This document shows positions 27,263-36,379 of a DNA stretch of 64,000 bases, piece by piece. This DNA comes from Actinomyces ruminis (GTDB lineage Bacteria > Actinomycetota > Actinomycetes > Actinomycetales > Actinomycetaceae). The translations under genes were made by a program, and so were the position numbers. The DNA is taken from NCBI RefSeq assembly GCF_002154335.2, contig NZ_MTPX02000035.1, positions 1 to 64,000 on the forward strand, read 5' to 3'. The notes below the pieces were generated by a model, which saw only the letters and a list, made by a program, of their open reading frames with translations, ran no database searches and was not told where the DNA came from. Within the stretch, counting starts at the first letter, position 1. Each line of letters begins with the position of its first letter.

Positions 27263-28402
27263 TCAGTGCTCCTCGCCGTCGGCAAGCTGCTGGAGCCGGG
27301 CCGCCAACGCGCGGCTGAGTTCAAGAGCCTCGTCCACCGGGGAGGACCGGGCCAGGCGAGCCGCCGTCTGGCAGGGGGCGTCGTCGTCGACCAGCTCCTG
27401 GGTGGATACCGACCAGCCGCGCAGCACCCGCATCACCGTCTCGTCGGAGCGGGGCACGTAGGTCTTGTGGAAGATCGAGTCGGCGGCGGCCGTGTCCTCG
27501 GTGAGCAGCTGCCGGTAGGCCGACGGCGTGCGCCCGAAGGTGCGGCGGAAGGCGGTGTTGAAGGCCTTGACGTCCGGGAAGCCAACATCGGCGGCGATCT
27601 GTGCGATCAGGTGGTCGGTTTCGCTGAGGTCGCGTACGGCCTGCCGCAGTCGCACCCGGGTGAGGTACTCGCTGAAGGTCATGCCCACCTGTTGCGGGAA
27701 GACCTGGGAGAGGTAGCCGGGGGAGAAGCCGACATGCCGCGCGAGGCGGGTAAGGGTGATGCGCTCGCGGAAGGAGCCATCGATGTAGTCGACCGCCCGC
27801 TTGAGGGCACGGCGGTCCGTCGTGGCGGGGTCGGGGGTGGCCGGCTCGGTGTGCGTGGGTGGGAAGTGGTTGAACAGGACGGCGATCACGTCCAGCAGGC
27901 GCGACTCCCAGGCCGCCGCAGCGCCCGGGCCGGTGCGGTGGGCGTCGAGCATCATGCGCGCCAGGAGGGTGCGCAGGCGGGCGAAGCCAGGCTGATCGCG
28001 GGTGATCGGGGTGGAGCGGCAGTCGAAGTGGGGGACGGTGCCGTCGGCGGTGAAGGAGGACAGGTAGTCCGCCTCCACGTGTAGGCACATGACGGTGGAG
28101 CGCGGCCGAGTGGCCAGGGTGGCGTGGCCGGCGTTGGCGTTGATGACCACGACGTCCCCGGGCTCGTGGTTCTCCACGCCGCCCGCCACGCACACCTCGA
28201 TGCGGCCGGTGACCACCACCAGTATCTCCAGGGAGGGGTGCCAGTTGTAGTGGTAGGAGCCGATGGAGTAGACGTACTGCTCCGCGCTGACCCCACGGAC
28301 GGGCGAGACGTGCTCGTGGCGCAACTCGCCCCGCAGTCCGGGGGCGAGGGCGGGGTCGGCGGCGACCATGACACCATCGTAGGCGGGGCGAAAAGTGTCC
28401 AT
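27263..28402 (-). CDS. AraC-family regulator of tartrate genes
   Basis: A 379-residue regulator with an N-terminal cupin-type sensing domain (YSIGSYHYNWHPSLEILVVVTG) and a C-terminal double helix-turn-helix (ALKRAVDYIDGSFRERITLTRLA to FGRTPSAYRQ, about residues 196-295). An extra 80 residues after the DNA-binding domain are unusual for AraC proteins. The gene lies upstream of ttdA on the same strand and is probably its activator. A 22-bp near-perfect repeat overlaps its start codon and recurs inverted about 90 bp away, suggesting autoregulation. Confidence 0.8.
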   Translation of the reverse strand: MDTFRPAYDGVMVAADPALAPGLRGELRHEHVSPVRGVSAEQYVYSIGSYHYNWHPSLEILVVVTGRIEVCVAGGVENHEPGDVVVINANAGHATLATRPRSTVMCLHVEADYLSSFTADGTVPHFDCRSTPITRDQPGFARLRTLLARMMLDAHRTGPGAAAAWESRLLDVIAVLFNHFPPTHTEPATPDPATTDRRALKRAVDYIDGSFRERITLTRLARHVGFSPGYLSQVFPQQVGMTFSEYLTRVRLRQAVRDLSETDHLIAQIAADVGFPDVKAFNTAFRRTFGRTPSAYRQLLTEDTAAADSIFHKTYVPRSDETVMRVLRGWSVSTQELVDDDAPCQTAARLARSSPVDEALELSRALAARLQQLADGEEH

Positions 28403-28531
28403 CGGTGACCACTTTGAGCGATGGCCTACGTGTCGCGCTGTGAGCGAATGGCGCTAGGACAGGGAAAACTCGATGCGGCCGAGCAGCTTCTGGGTGCTCG
28501 TGGGATGAAAGTGGTCACGGATGGACACACT
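28394..28531. promoter_or_regulatory. Inverted repeat pair around the AraC promoter
   Basis: AGTGTCCATCGGTGACCACTTT (in 28394-28415) reappears as its near-exact complement at 28508-28531 (AAAGTGGTCAC, then GGATGGACACACT), with about 92 bp between. The left copy covers the start codon of the AraC gene. This is a plausible operator pair for a looping AraC protein. Confidence 0.6.
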
Positions 28532-28599
28532 CTAGCCCGGTGGGCGGCGCCGGTGTCGGTTCGGTTGGCGGACAGGTCACGATCTGACACGATGGGCAC

Positions 28600-30393
28600 A
28601 TGCGCATCGAGTCACTCGGCTCGCTCACCGCGGCGGCCCTGGCCGCGGCCGCTGATGGTGCCGTCTATGGGCGTGGCCAGGGCATGGTGGATGCGGTTGG
28701 TGAACTCCGAATTGCCGACGGTGAGGCCATCGCCACGGTTTCTGGCACCTTCCCCTATTCGGTCCGCCTGACCTGGCAGCAGGATGAGGATGGCGGGGTC
28801 GCGGGCGACTGCAACTGCCCGCACCACGCCTCGGGTGCCTTCTGCAAGCACCTGGTGGCTGTCGGCCTGGCCGTGCTGCAAGCGGCCGAGCGTTCCGGCG
28901 CCCGCGTGGAGGTGGAGCCAACGGGGGCGGAGAAACCGGCCACTGAGGACGACGCGGCCACCGCCGTCGAGGCCTACTTGAACGGCCTGGATGCGGACCA
29001 GCTGCGCGCGCTGATCCTGAGTCTCGCCGAGTCCAACGCGGAGGTGTTCCGCTCGCTGAGCACGACGGCGTCGCTGTTCTCCGGAGACGTGGAAGCGGTG
29101 GCCGGGGACCTGTTGGCGCGGGCGAAGTCCGTCACCGGAGTGCGCCGCTTTCTCGGTTACCGAGACGCCATGGACTACGGCAAGGACGTGGGCGACGTGC
29201 TGAACGAGCTCGAGCCCCTGCTTGAGACCGCCGACGGCGCCAAGGCGGCGGCACCCGCACTGCTTCATATCACTACCCGCCTGCGCAAGCAGATGGAGAG
29301 GAACATCGACGACTCCAGCGGTGTGGTCGGCGACGTCTGCCAGCGCGCCGTGAGGCTCTACGCCCGTGCATGCTGCGCCAGCCCGCCCGAGTCGGCCAAG
29401 CTTGGGCGCTGGCTGGCGAAGTTCCGCCTCGACTCGCCCGGCTGGCCCTCGGTCACCCTGGCGGAGTTCCTGCCGGCACTGGGGAATAAGGGCCTGGCCG
29501 TTTACCGGCGTGCGGCGGCCAAGGCGGAGGCCGCCGCCGAGGCCGAGGGGAAAGACCCGGACTTTGAGCTGAAGCGGATGCTGCTGGAGCTGGCCGATCA
29601 CGACGGCGACGTCGACCGCGCCATCCACCTGCTGAGCCTCGGCGAACACGCCCAGTATGGGGCTATTGTGGAGCGGCTGCTTGCGGCGGATCGTCGTCGT
29701 GAGGTGATGGCCTACGTGGACCGGGCGGTCTCCGAGGGGCGTGTGTCCACCAGCAACCTGGACTACTGGCGCAGGCGAGGTGTTGGGTACTGGATCGATC
29801 CGTTGCGCGCGGCCGAGCTGTACCGTGAGGACGGGCGCGACGAGGACGCGCTGGACATGGCTCGCGTGCTGTTCCGTCGCGCACCCACGCCGGAGATGCT
29901 CGATGTGCTCACCAAGGTCGGTGCCTGGACGGGCCGGGAGGATGCGGAGCGGGATGAGGCGCTGGCCTGGGCCGAGCAGCAGTCCTGGCGCAGCGGCGAC
30001 CCGGTGATCGAGTTGGCGCTGCACGTGGGCGACGTCGAGCGGGCCTGGGCCGCCGCCGATCGCTGGGGCGTTGGCTACGCCTGGCGGCAACTCGCCGACG
30101 TCAGTCCGCAGCCGCGCCCGGACGACGCCATCGCCCTGTACTGTCAGGCCATTGAGGAGACGCTCATTCCTGTCGGGCGGAAGGCGGCCCGCGAGGCGGC
30201 GGCGCTCGCCACCCATATGATGGCGCTGGCCGCGGCCGCCGACGGCGTGGCAGGCGGCGGGGCGACGGAGCCTAATGATGCAGCTTCGGAGGTAAGCCGC
30301 GTGGCGGGCTGCCGCACGTGGCTCGCCGATCTGCGCGAGCGGTATCGGCGCCGCCCCACCGTCCGTGAGGAGCTCGACCGGGCCGGGCTGTGA
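28600..30393 (+). CDS. SWIM zinc-finger protein
   Basis: A 597-residue protein starts at ATG 28600. The SWIM motif CxC-xn-CxH is clear: CNCPHHASGAFCKHLV at about residues 71-86, which should bind zinc and perhaps DNA. The remainder is helical and repeat-like, with Asp/Glu/Ala-rich segments (AERSGARVEVEPTG, EDGRDEDALDMARVLFRRAP) resembling tetratricopeptide-like solenoid helices. SWIM proteins of this build often sit beside SNF2 helicases, but none is next to it here. Its function is unknown. Confidence 0.8.
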   Translation: MRIESLGSLTAAALAAAADGAVYGRGQGMVDAVGELRIADGEAIATVSGTFPYSVRLTWQQDEDGGVAGDCNCPHHASGAFCKHLVAVGLAVLQAAERSGARVEVEPTGAEKPATEDDAATAVEAYLNGLDADQLRALILSLAESNAEVFRSLSTTASLFSGDVEAVAGDLLARAKSVTGVRRFLGYRDAMDYGKDVGDVLNELEPLLETADGAKAAAPALLHITTRLRKQMERNIDDSSGVVGDVCQRAVRLYARACCASPPESAKLGRWLAKFRLDSPGWPSVTLAEFLPALGNKGLAVYRRAAAKAEAAAEAEGKDPDFELKRMLLELADHDGDVDRAIHLLSLGEHAQYGAIVERLLAADRRREVMAYVDRAVSEGRVSTSNLDYWRRRGVGYWIDPLRAAELYREDGRDEDALDMARVLFRRAPTPEMLDVLTKVGAWTGREDAERDEALAWAEQQSWRSGDPVIELALHVGDVERAWAAADRWGVGYAWRQLADVSPQPRPDDAIALYCQAIEETLIPVGRKAAREAAALATHMMALAAAADGVAGGGATEPNDAASEVSRVAGCRTWLADLRERYRRRPTVREELDRAGL

Positions 30394-30458
30394 GGTGAGT
30401 GGGCGGATCGGAGTGCTTCCCGCGCCGCCTCGACGGAGGCTCGCCACTGCTATTACGT

Positions 30459-30491
30459 ACTCTTACGCCAGGCGTTAGAGCGCGTAAGAGT
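30459..30491 (+). terminator. Hairpin after the SWIM gene
   Basis: ACTCTTACGC (30459-30468) pairs with GCGTAAGAGT (30482-30491) across a 13-base loop. A second, A/T-rich inverted repeat, TACTCT and AGAGTA, lies at 30565-30585 just before the truncated ORF. Confidence 0.5.
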
Positions 30492-30555
30492 GGCTGCGGC
30501 TGGCGTGGCATCATTCTGCGATAACGCCGAAAGCGGGATGAGGCAGGGGTCTTAA

Positions 30556-31518
30556 GCTCTTAAGTACTCTAAAGATATCAGAGTAACAGTATGTTGCCTG
30601 CGGCAGCGGCAGCGGCAGGAGCTGGAGTGGGATCGTGGCGCTGCCAGCTTCGATGGCACGCCGGTACGGGACGTTACCGTCGCGGATCTGGACGGTGCAC
30701 AGCTCTCTGACTACCAGCGGACTTTGGGTTCTTCGTCGCCCGAGCTGGCTCTTCGGGCAAGGGACCTGATCACGAGGGATGGTGCTGTTTCCGTTGCCGG
30801 ATATCTACTGTTCGCGTCCCGGCCCCAGATGCTGTTTCCCAACGCGCACGTCCGTGTCTTGAAATATCAGCAGAACGAGCGGGGAGCCGGACGTACGCTC
30901 AACCTTGAGGATGATGCCGACATCCGCTGCGAGGGGTCGATACCCGAACAGATTGCCCGAGCGACCGCGGCTATCGAGGGTATGGTCAACGCCGTCGTGC
31001 ATCGGTCCTATAGCATCGGTGGGGACCACGTGCGGGTCGAGATCTTTCCGAACCGGATCGAGGTCACCAGTCCGGGCAGGTTCCCAGGCCTGGTGATTCC
31101 CGCTGATCCTGCCTCGATCAGCCGCAATGCGCGCAATCCCCGCATCGCGCGGGTGTGTGCCGACCTGGGGGTGACGCAGGAGCTCGGTGAGGGCATCCGG
31201 CGCATGTTTGCTGAGATGCGGCGGGCCGGACTGTCCGATCCGAAGTACGTCCAGGGGCAGGAGGCGGTACGCCTGACGCTTATGGCGACCTTGGCTCCCT
31301 CCGATCGGGTCGCGCGTGAGATCGGTCCGAATGCGATGAGGATTCTTGATGCGCTACGTTTGGCCCAACGTCCGCTGAGTACCGGGCAACTGGTTGAGTT
31401 GGTCGGCATGGCCAGGTCGACCGTGCTGCGCCACCTGAACGCCCTTCGCGGTGCTGAGTTGGTGGTGTGGGAGGGTGAGAGCCAGCGGGATCCCCGGGCC
31501 ACCTGGCGGGCGGTCTGA
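30556..31518 (+). pseudogene. ATP-binding AlbA_2/divergent-AAA protein lacking its N-terminus
   Basis: The open frame begins after an in-frame stop at 30553 and has no credible start. It reads RQELEWDRGAASFDG, then IEGMVNAVVHRSYSIGGDHVRVEIFPNRIEVTSPG, the C-terminal half of the family that carries a Schlafen-AlbA_2 domain in front. The AlbA_2 domain is missing. The C-terminus has a winged helix-turn-helix (LSTGQLVELVGMARSTVLRHLNAL). Full-length members are transcriptional regulators or parts of defence loci. This copy is a 5'-truncated remnant. Confidence 0.7.
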
Positions 31519-31668
31519 GACGCGTGGTCGGTCTTTGCAAGGCGGGCCGTTGCTCACCGATCTGCACGAGCGGTACCGGCCGCTGCGATATTCGCGAGGT
31601 GCTCGACAGAGTCGGGCCTTTGGGGCGGAGCTGTCCGGCCCTACTGTTGGACGTTCGCCGTGCCGGGA

Positions 31669-31950
31669 CTACGCCGCGGTGGTGATTGTGATGCGACCGC
31701 CCAGGGCACGTACCACCCTGGCGACCGTTTGGAAGGACGGATTGCCGGCGTCGGATAGGGATTTGTACAGGGACTCGCGTCCGACGCCGATCTGCTCCGT
31801 TATCCCGCTCATGCCCTTGGCGCGGGCGATATCGCCGAGGGCTGCTTGAAGCAGCTTGGGATCGTCCTGCGCGGCGGCCTCGTTCAGGTAGGCGATGATC
31901 GCGTCGTCATCGTCCAGGTAGTCGGAGGCGTCCCAGCGTATGAGGCTCAT
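31669..31950 (-). CDS. HigA-type antitoxin (HI1420 family)
   Basis: A 93-residue protein starts at ATG 31950. ALGDIARAKGMSGITEQIGVGRESLYKSLS is the helix-turn-helix of the HI1420-type addiction-module antidote family, and GNPSFQTVARVVRALGG is its conserved C-terminus. In intact pairs the RelE/HigB-like toxin gene precedes it and overlaps it. Here only the last 36 codons of such a toxin remain (31947-32061), overlapping by four bases, so the antitoxin is now without its toxin. Confidence 0.85.
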   Translation of the reverse strand: MSLIRWDASDYLDDDDAIIAYLNEAAAQDDPKLLQAALGDIARAKGMSGITEQIGVGRESLYKSLSDAGNPSFQTVARVVRALGGRITITTAA

Positions 31951-32061
31951 GTCCAGTCCCCTGTTCTCCTGAGGTCCTCGAGTATCATGTGTGCCTTGCT
32001 GATGTCGGCGCGCTGACTTCCTTTGCTGCCCCCGAGGAGCAGATCGTATCCTCTGGGATAC
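31947..32061 (-). pseudogene. C-terminal remnant of the HigB/RelE-like toxin
   Basis: On the minus strand the last codons read YDLLLGGSKGSQRADISKAH, then ILEDLRR and a TGA that overlaps the antitoxin ATG (ATGA). The pattern LLxGGxKxxQxxDIxxA is the C-terminus of HI1419-type toxins. No further toxin sequence can be followed upstream, so the catalytic part is gone. Confidence 0.65.
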
Positions 32062-32259
32062 GGTCTGTCGTGTCGTCGCCTCCTTGCGATTCGCTTCGCA
32101 ACCGCAGTAGGCCTCGCCTCTGGCATGAATTAGACCGGGATGGCCGTCGCGCTTGTGCTGAGTCACCGGGAGGCGTACTCATCGCCGTGGTTCTGAGGGG
32201 CCAGAGGCTTGGCTGGGGGACTCTCGCCGAGCACGGTAGCGCGCCCTGGTGCCTGGTAC

Positions 32260-32370
32260 TCATTCGGCCCCGCGCACGCCTTCCAGCAGGGGACTGGCCT
32301 GGCCGGACCAGGAGATGGCGAGTTGGTCGCGGGCGCGCGTGGCGGCCATGTTCAGCAGTGAGCGCTCACG
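32260..32370 (-). pseudogene. UvrD-type helicase tail, copy 1
   Basis: The minus strand reads RERSLLNMAATRARDQLAIS and WSGQASPLLEGVRGAE before TGA, the extreme C-terminus of a UvrD/Rep-like helicase (motif VAATRA, here MAATRA). About 115 bases (32285-32400) are nearly 85-90 percent identical to 33650-33765, the second tail. Nothing of the rest of the gene is present. Confidence 0.7.
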
Positions 32371-32486
32371 TAGCGGGGGCGTTGTCGTGATCGTAGGGGC
32401 GCACCTTCGCGGTGGTAACTCCGGGCAGGCTTCAACAGGTCGTCGTACGGAGGTGGGTCTGTTGACCAGAGGGGCGCACCAGATAT

Positions 32487-32520
32487 TTCGATTTTTTCGA
32501 ACCGCTGCTATGATTGCTGC
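32487..32520 (+). promoter_or_regulatory. Promoter with inverted repeat, apparently leaderless
   Basis: TATGAT at 32509-32514 is a good -10 element, and the ATG of the next gene starts seven bases later, so the transcript is likely leaderless. TTCGA, five T, TCGAA (32487-32501) is an inverted repeat over the spacer, a natural site for the antitoxin product. Confidence 0.5.
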
Positions 32521-33015
32521 ATGGCTGCCACAGCTGCACAGATGCGGACGACCCTGCCGCCCGAGGATCTCGAGGCGATGCTGGATCTGTCCCGCTTTCT
32601 GGGGCAGGTTGCGGAACCGGCCGCGCTCGTCGGGCCGGATGGCCAGACCGTAGGTCTCCCGGCGGAGGTGCATCGGGTGCTTATGGACGTCGTGCACGCC
32701 ATGTCGCAGGGCAGGGCGATCACGGTGGCGCCGGTGGATCAGGTATTGACGACCCAGGAGGCTGCGGACTTCCTCGGTATCAGCCGCCCCACCTTGGTCA
32801 AGCTTCTGGAGTCCGGTCGGATCCCTTACGAGTGTCCCGCGGCGGGTAGACACCGCCGGGTCCGGCTCGCCGATATTGTCGCGTACCAGCAGCAGTCTGC
32901 TCAGGAGCGCGGCGATGTTCTGGACACTATGACACGCGAGGCCACGGATCTCGGCCTGTATGACGATACCGCCGCGGACTACACAGCTGCCTTGCGTCGC
33001 GCGCGCGAAGGGTGA
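32521..33015 (+). CDS. Helix-turn-helix antitoxin partner of a PIN toxin
   Basis: A 164-residue protein with an excisionase-type helix-turn-helix (LTTQEAADFLGISRPTLVKLLE, about residues 76-97) followed by the winged segment AAGRHRRVRLADIVAYQQ. This pairing with a downstream PIN-domain gene is a recurrent antitoxin-toxin arrangement. The stop at 33015 is eight bases before the PIN start. It probably represses its own promoter through the inverted repeat at 32487. Confidence 0.8.
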   Translation: MAATAAQMRTTLPPEDLEAMLDLSRFLGQVAEPAALVGPDGQTVGLPAEVHRVLMDVVHAMSQGRAITVAPVDQVLTTQEAADFLGISRPTLVKLLESGRIPYECPAAGRHRRVRLADIVAYQQQSAQERGDVLDTMTREATDLGLYDDTAADYTAALRRAREG

Positions 33016-33022
33016 GGCTGCC

Positions 33023-33604
33023 GTGACGCGATTCTCTGCGATGCTGGACGCCTGTGTGCTTGTCCCTGTGACGCTTGCCGACACGCTCCTGAGGATCGCC
33101 GAAGCTGGTCTCTATCGCGCTCTATGGAGCGCACGAGTCCTTGATGAGACGGTCCGAGCGATCGAGAGCGTCCATCCTGATCTGCCAGCCGGCGCCGCCC
33201 GACGCCGTGCCACATATATGGATGCCGCTTTCCCTGACGCTTGTGTGACTGGTTGGGAGCACCTTGTGGCTGCAATCGACCTTCCCGATCCTGACGACCG
33301 GCACGTCATCGCGGCGGCCGTTACCGGACGCGCCGACGTGATTGTGACGGCGAATCTTAAGGACTATCCGGCCGATGTGCTCGCGCCGTACGACCTTGAA
33401 GTACAAAGTCCCGACATATTCCTCCTTCATCAACTTGATCTGGAGCCAGCCAACGTGATGACCGCGCTGAGTCGTCAGGCTCGTTCTACGCGCAAGCCTC
33501 CGTGGACGCTCAACGAGTTGATAGATCATCTTTCCCGCTGCGGCGTTCCAGACTTCGCGGAGGCCGCGAGGGCGCAGAGGTGGCGGACAGTATTTCCACC
33601 ATGA
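33023..33604 (+). CDS. PIN-domain toxin
   Basis: A 193-residue protein from GTG 33023 (GTGAGG upstream; ATG 33041 is a later alternative). The PIN acidic residues appear in MLDACVLVP, in the Glu of VLDETVRAIE and in DLPDPDDRHVIAAAVTGRADVIVTAN. These proteins are magnesium-dependent ribonucleases that cut RNA, and the antitoxin encoded upstream would keep them in check. The gene looks complete, so this module may be active. It lies between two copies of a helicase tail. Confidence 0.85.
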   Translation: MTRFSAMLDACVLVPVTLADTLLRIAEAGLYRALWSARVLDETVRAIESVHPDLPAGAARRRATYMDAAFPDACVTGWEHLVAAIDLPDPDDRHVIAAAVTGRADVIVTANLKDYPADVLAPYDLEVQSPDIFLLHQLDLEPANVMTALSRQARSTRKPPWTLNELIDHLSRCGVPDFAEAARAQRWRTVFPP

Positions 33605-33612
33605 TCCAAGCC

Positions 33613-34094
33613 TCACTCCATCCGTTGTGACGCGTGCCCGATCCCTGCTAGCAGGGGGTTGGCCTGGCCGGACCAGGAGATGGAGAGTTGGTCGCGGGCG
33701 CGGGTGGCGGCCACGTACAGCAGCGAGCGCTCGCGCAGCAGGGCGTCGTCGTGATCGGCCTCGGAGCAGTCCTGTTCCCGTAGGGACCGGGGATTGCCTC
33801 CATGGACACGTCGAAGAGCAGCACCTTGCGGAACTCCAACCCCTTGGCGCGGTGCATGGTCATCACCACCGGCCGACCCCGGCCGACCGCCTCCCGGTCC
33901 ACAGGGCGCACCTCCACGCTCCGGTGCGCCAGGCCGGTCACCACATTATCCCGCTGGTAGCGGTCGCGCACCAGGACGGCGATGGACTCCGGGGCGTCGA
34001 CCCCGGCGGCACGGTCCTCATCAAGCCACAGATTCGGCAGCGCCGCGGCATCATCGAGCTTGGCGGCGCTGCTCCTGCCCGGCCGTGGCGTCAC
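33613..34094 (-). pseudogene. UvrD-type helicase tail, copy 2 (longer), one frame break
   Basis: Reading from about 34094 the minus strand gives LDEDRAAGVDAPESIAVLVRDR, then VVMTMHRAKGLEFRKVLLFDVS (motif V/VI region) and, after one lost base near 33795, ALLRERSLLYVAATRARDQLS to a stop at 33613. It has no Walker A domain, so it is the C-terminal third of a UvrD/Rep-like helicase, cut at the 5' end. The region from 34095 to 34375 upstream holds only a short hydrophobic ORF on the minus strand (MSDTPPENVLSSIQHHLLAA, about 60 plausible residues). Confidence 0.75.
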
Positions 34095-34591
34095 ACCTGG
34101 CCAGCTCGACGGTTCGGTGCATGGCGACGACGGTTCCGACGCCGGAGCCGTCGTCCTGCGGCATGGCGAGGAGGGCTGGCTCGGTGAGTGGCCTTGCTGA
34201 TTATGTGCCTGCTCAGGCGCTTCGTTGCCGGATGCTGGATGACGGTCCAGAGGATGCCCACGGCGAGTGCGACGAGCTCCCCCACACAGGGGTACCCGAG
34301 CACGCGCATGACTAAGGCGGCGAGCAGGTGGTGTTGGATGGAGGAGAGTACGTTCTCAGGCGGTGTATCACTCATGCCTGAGTGGTGGTCGGACTGCTCC
34401 TCCTAGCCGTACGCTCGCCATGATGCGGGGTTTCCACCGGGTCGCACTGGTAGAGCGTCCCGGGTGCGGTCAAGGGCGGGATAGCTAGTAGTGGTGCTCG
34501 ACCGATGACGCGTGACCGCGGTTTGGATGCTGACGGTGTCGGAGGTATACGGCAAACTTGTGCCTGAGACCGGGATGCGAAGGAGGACCGC

Positions 34592-35746
34592 ATGGCCGTA
34601 GTCCGTGTGGATGTCGCGCCCGACCTGCTGCGCTGGGCCGTCAGGCGGGCGCGCTGGGACGAGGAGACCCTCCGCCGTCGCGCTCCCAAGTTCGCCGACT
34701 GGATTGACGGCACCAGGCGCCCCACTCTCAAGCAGGTGGAGAAGTTCACTTCTGACACCCACACGCCCTTCGGGATGCTCTTCCTGCCTACGCCTCCGGT
34801 CGAGGAGATCCCTATCCCGGACATGCGGACCATTCGCGACGCCGGAGTCCGCGAGCCATCCGCCGACCTGCTGGAGACGATCTACCTGTGCCAGAGGCGC
34901 CAGGACTGGTACCGGGACGATGCACTGGAGCTGGGAGCTACCCCGCTCGACTTCGTGGGATCCGTGACGCTGACGACTCCGGCGGACGATGTCGCCGCCC
35001 GTATAAGGGACGTGCTCCACCTGGACGAGCGGTCCGTCTCTAACTCGGCCGCCGCCATGACGGACCTCATTGAGCGTGTTGAGGCCATCGGGGTCCTGGT
35101 CATGGTCAGTGGGATCGTCGGCGCGAACACGCACCGCAGGCTCGACCCGGAGGAGTTCCGGGGATTCGCCCTAGCTGACGACATCGCTCCTCTCATCTTC
35201 GTCAACGGTGCCGATACGAAGGCCGCGCAGATCTTCACTCTCGTTCATGAGCTCGCCCACCTGTGGCTGGGACGCAGCGCTCTGTCCGACGCCGCCACAG
35301 GTGCTGTGAAGGGGACGAAAGAGGAGGAGCGCTGGTGCAACCAGGTTGCTGCGGAGGTGCTGGTCCCCCTCGACTCGCTCCGCAAGGAGTGGGCAGGAAA
35401 CTACGGTGAGGACGAACTGGAGCGACTGGCCACCCACTACAAGGTCAGCACTCTTGTGGTGCTTGCCCGGCTCCGAGAAGCCGGTCAGTTGACTTGGGAC
35501 GAGTTCATGTCCCGGTACGACGCCGAACGGCAGCGGGTCATGGAACTCATGCAGTCCAGCCGTAGCAGCGGTGCGGGCGGGGAGTACTACAACACTCAGT
35601 TGCGGCGCCTGGGGCGGCCCTTCACCCGGGCGGTGGTCTCCTCGACACTTGAGGGGCGGACGACGTACCGGGATGCCTATCGGATGCTGGGGACAGCGAC
35701 GCACTCGACCTTCGAGGGGCTGGCGGAGAGAGCGGGGGCTGCGTGA
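34592..35746 (+). CDS. ImmA/IrrE (COG2856) metallopeptidase-type antitoxin
   Basis: A 384-residue protein starts at ATG 34592 behind AAGGAGGA. The N-terminus resembles the Xre-like helix-turn-helix region (LLRWAVRRARWDEETLRRRAPKF), and the zinc-binding HELAH (about residue 219) follows IFTLVHELAHLWLG. The COG2856 protein next to a DUF4411 PIN-like gene is a described toxin-antitoxin arrangement, with this protein as antitoxin. TGATG at the end links it to the downstream gene. The peptidase may instead cleave a repressor, as ImmA does. Confidence 0.85.
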   Translation: MAVVRVDVAPDLLRWAVRRARWDEETLRRRAPKFADWIDGTRRPTLKQVEKFTSDTHTPFGMLFLPTPPVEEIPIPDMRTIRDAGVREPSADLLETIYLCQRRQDWYRDDALELGATPLDFVGSVTLTTPADDVAARIRDVLHLDERSVSNSAAAMTDLIERVEAIGVLVMVSGIVGANTHRRLDPEEFRGFALADDIAPLIFVNGADTKAAQIFTLVHELAHLWLGRSALSDAATGAVKGTKEEERWCNQVAAEVLVPLDSLRKEWAGNYGEDELERLATHYKVSTLVVLARLREAGQLTWDEFMSRYDAERQRVMELMQSSRSSGAGGEYYNTQLRRLGRPFTRAVVSSTLEGRTTYRDAYRMLGTATHSTFEGLAERAGAA

Positions 35747-36243
35747 TGTACCTGGTCGACGCCAACGTTCTCATTGAGGCGAAGAACCGTTACTACGCCT
35801 TCGACATCGCGCCTGGTTTTTGGGCGTGGCTCGACCACGCACACGTGCAAGGTACGGTGTTCAGTATTGAGAGGGTCGGCGATGAGCTCCGGCGCGGAGA
35901 CGACGAGCTCGCCGAGTGGGCGAAGAAGCACCGCGAATTCTTCTATCCGATCGACCAGCAGACCACATCATTCTTCACCCCATTATCCTCCTGGGCGCAG
36001 TCCCAGAACTTCACCCAAGCGGCGTTGAACGGATTCTCGACGAACGACGCTGACTACCTTCTCGTCGCATTCGCCGCGGCGCACATGTGCACCGTCTTGA
36101 CTCACGAGATTGCGGGGTCGGGTTCGCGCAAGCGGGTCAAGATCCCGGACGCGTGCAAGGCTCTCGATGTTGCGTGGGTCAACACCTTCGAGATGCTGCG
36201 CCGTACGGGAGTACACCTCGACCTGCGCCGCCCGGAGTCGTGA
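35746..36243 (+). CDS. DUF4411 PIN-like toxin
   Basis: A 165-residue protein starts at ATG 35746, overlapping the previous stop (TGATG). The N-terminus MYLVDANVLIEAKNRYYAFD has the PIN-type Asp, and FSTNDADYLLVAFAAAH and VKIPDACKALDV are conserved in DUF4411. The family is predicted to be a nuclease toxin paired with COG2856 proteins. Both genes are intact, so this may be a working pair. Confidence 0.85.
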   Translation: MYLVDANVLIEAKNRYYAFDIAPGFWAWLDHAHVQGTVFSIERVGDELRRGDDELAEWAKKHREFFYPIDQQTTSFFTPLSSWAQSQNFTQAALNGFSTNDADYLLVAFAAAHMCTVLTHEIAGSGSRKRVKIPDACKALDVAWVNTFEMLRRTGVHLDLRRPES

Positions 36244-36379
36244 CCTCGGGGTGAGCGGTTGGGGTAGACAACAGTTCGACCGCCTGCCGGAGTTCCCCGC
36301 ATTCGTGTCGGAGGCGGGTGCGACACTGTCCCGTGGCGCCCGACCCCGGCGCTGCCCCGACGACGAGAACGAGGAACCC

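Noticed and set aside
34100-34375. A small membrane protein on the minus strand
   Set aside because: About 60 residues look plausible but the frame then runs into helicase-tail sequence with Arg-rich shadow composition, so it was only mentioned.
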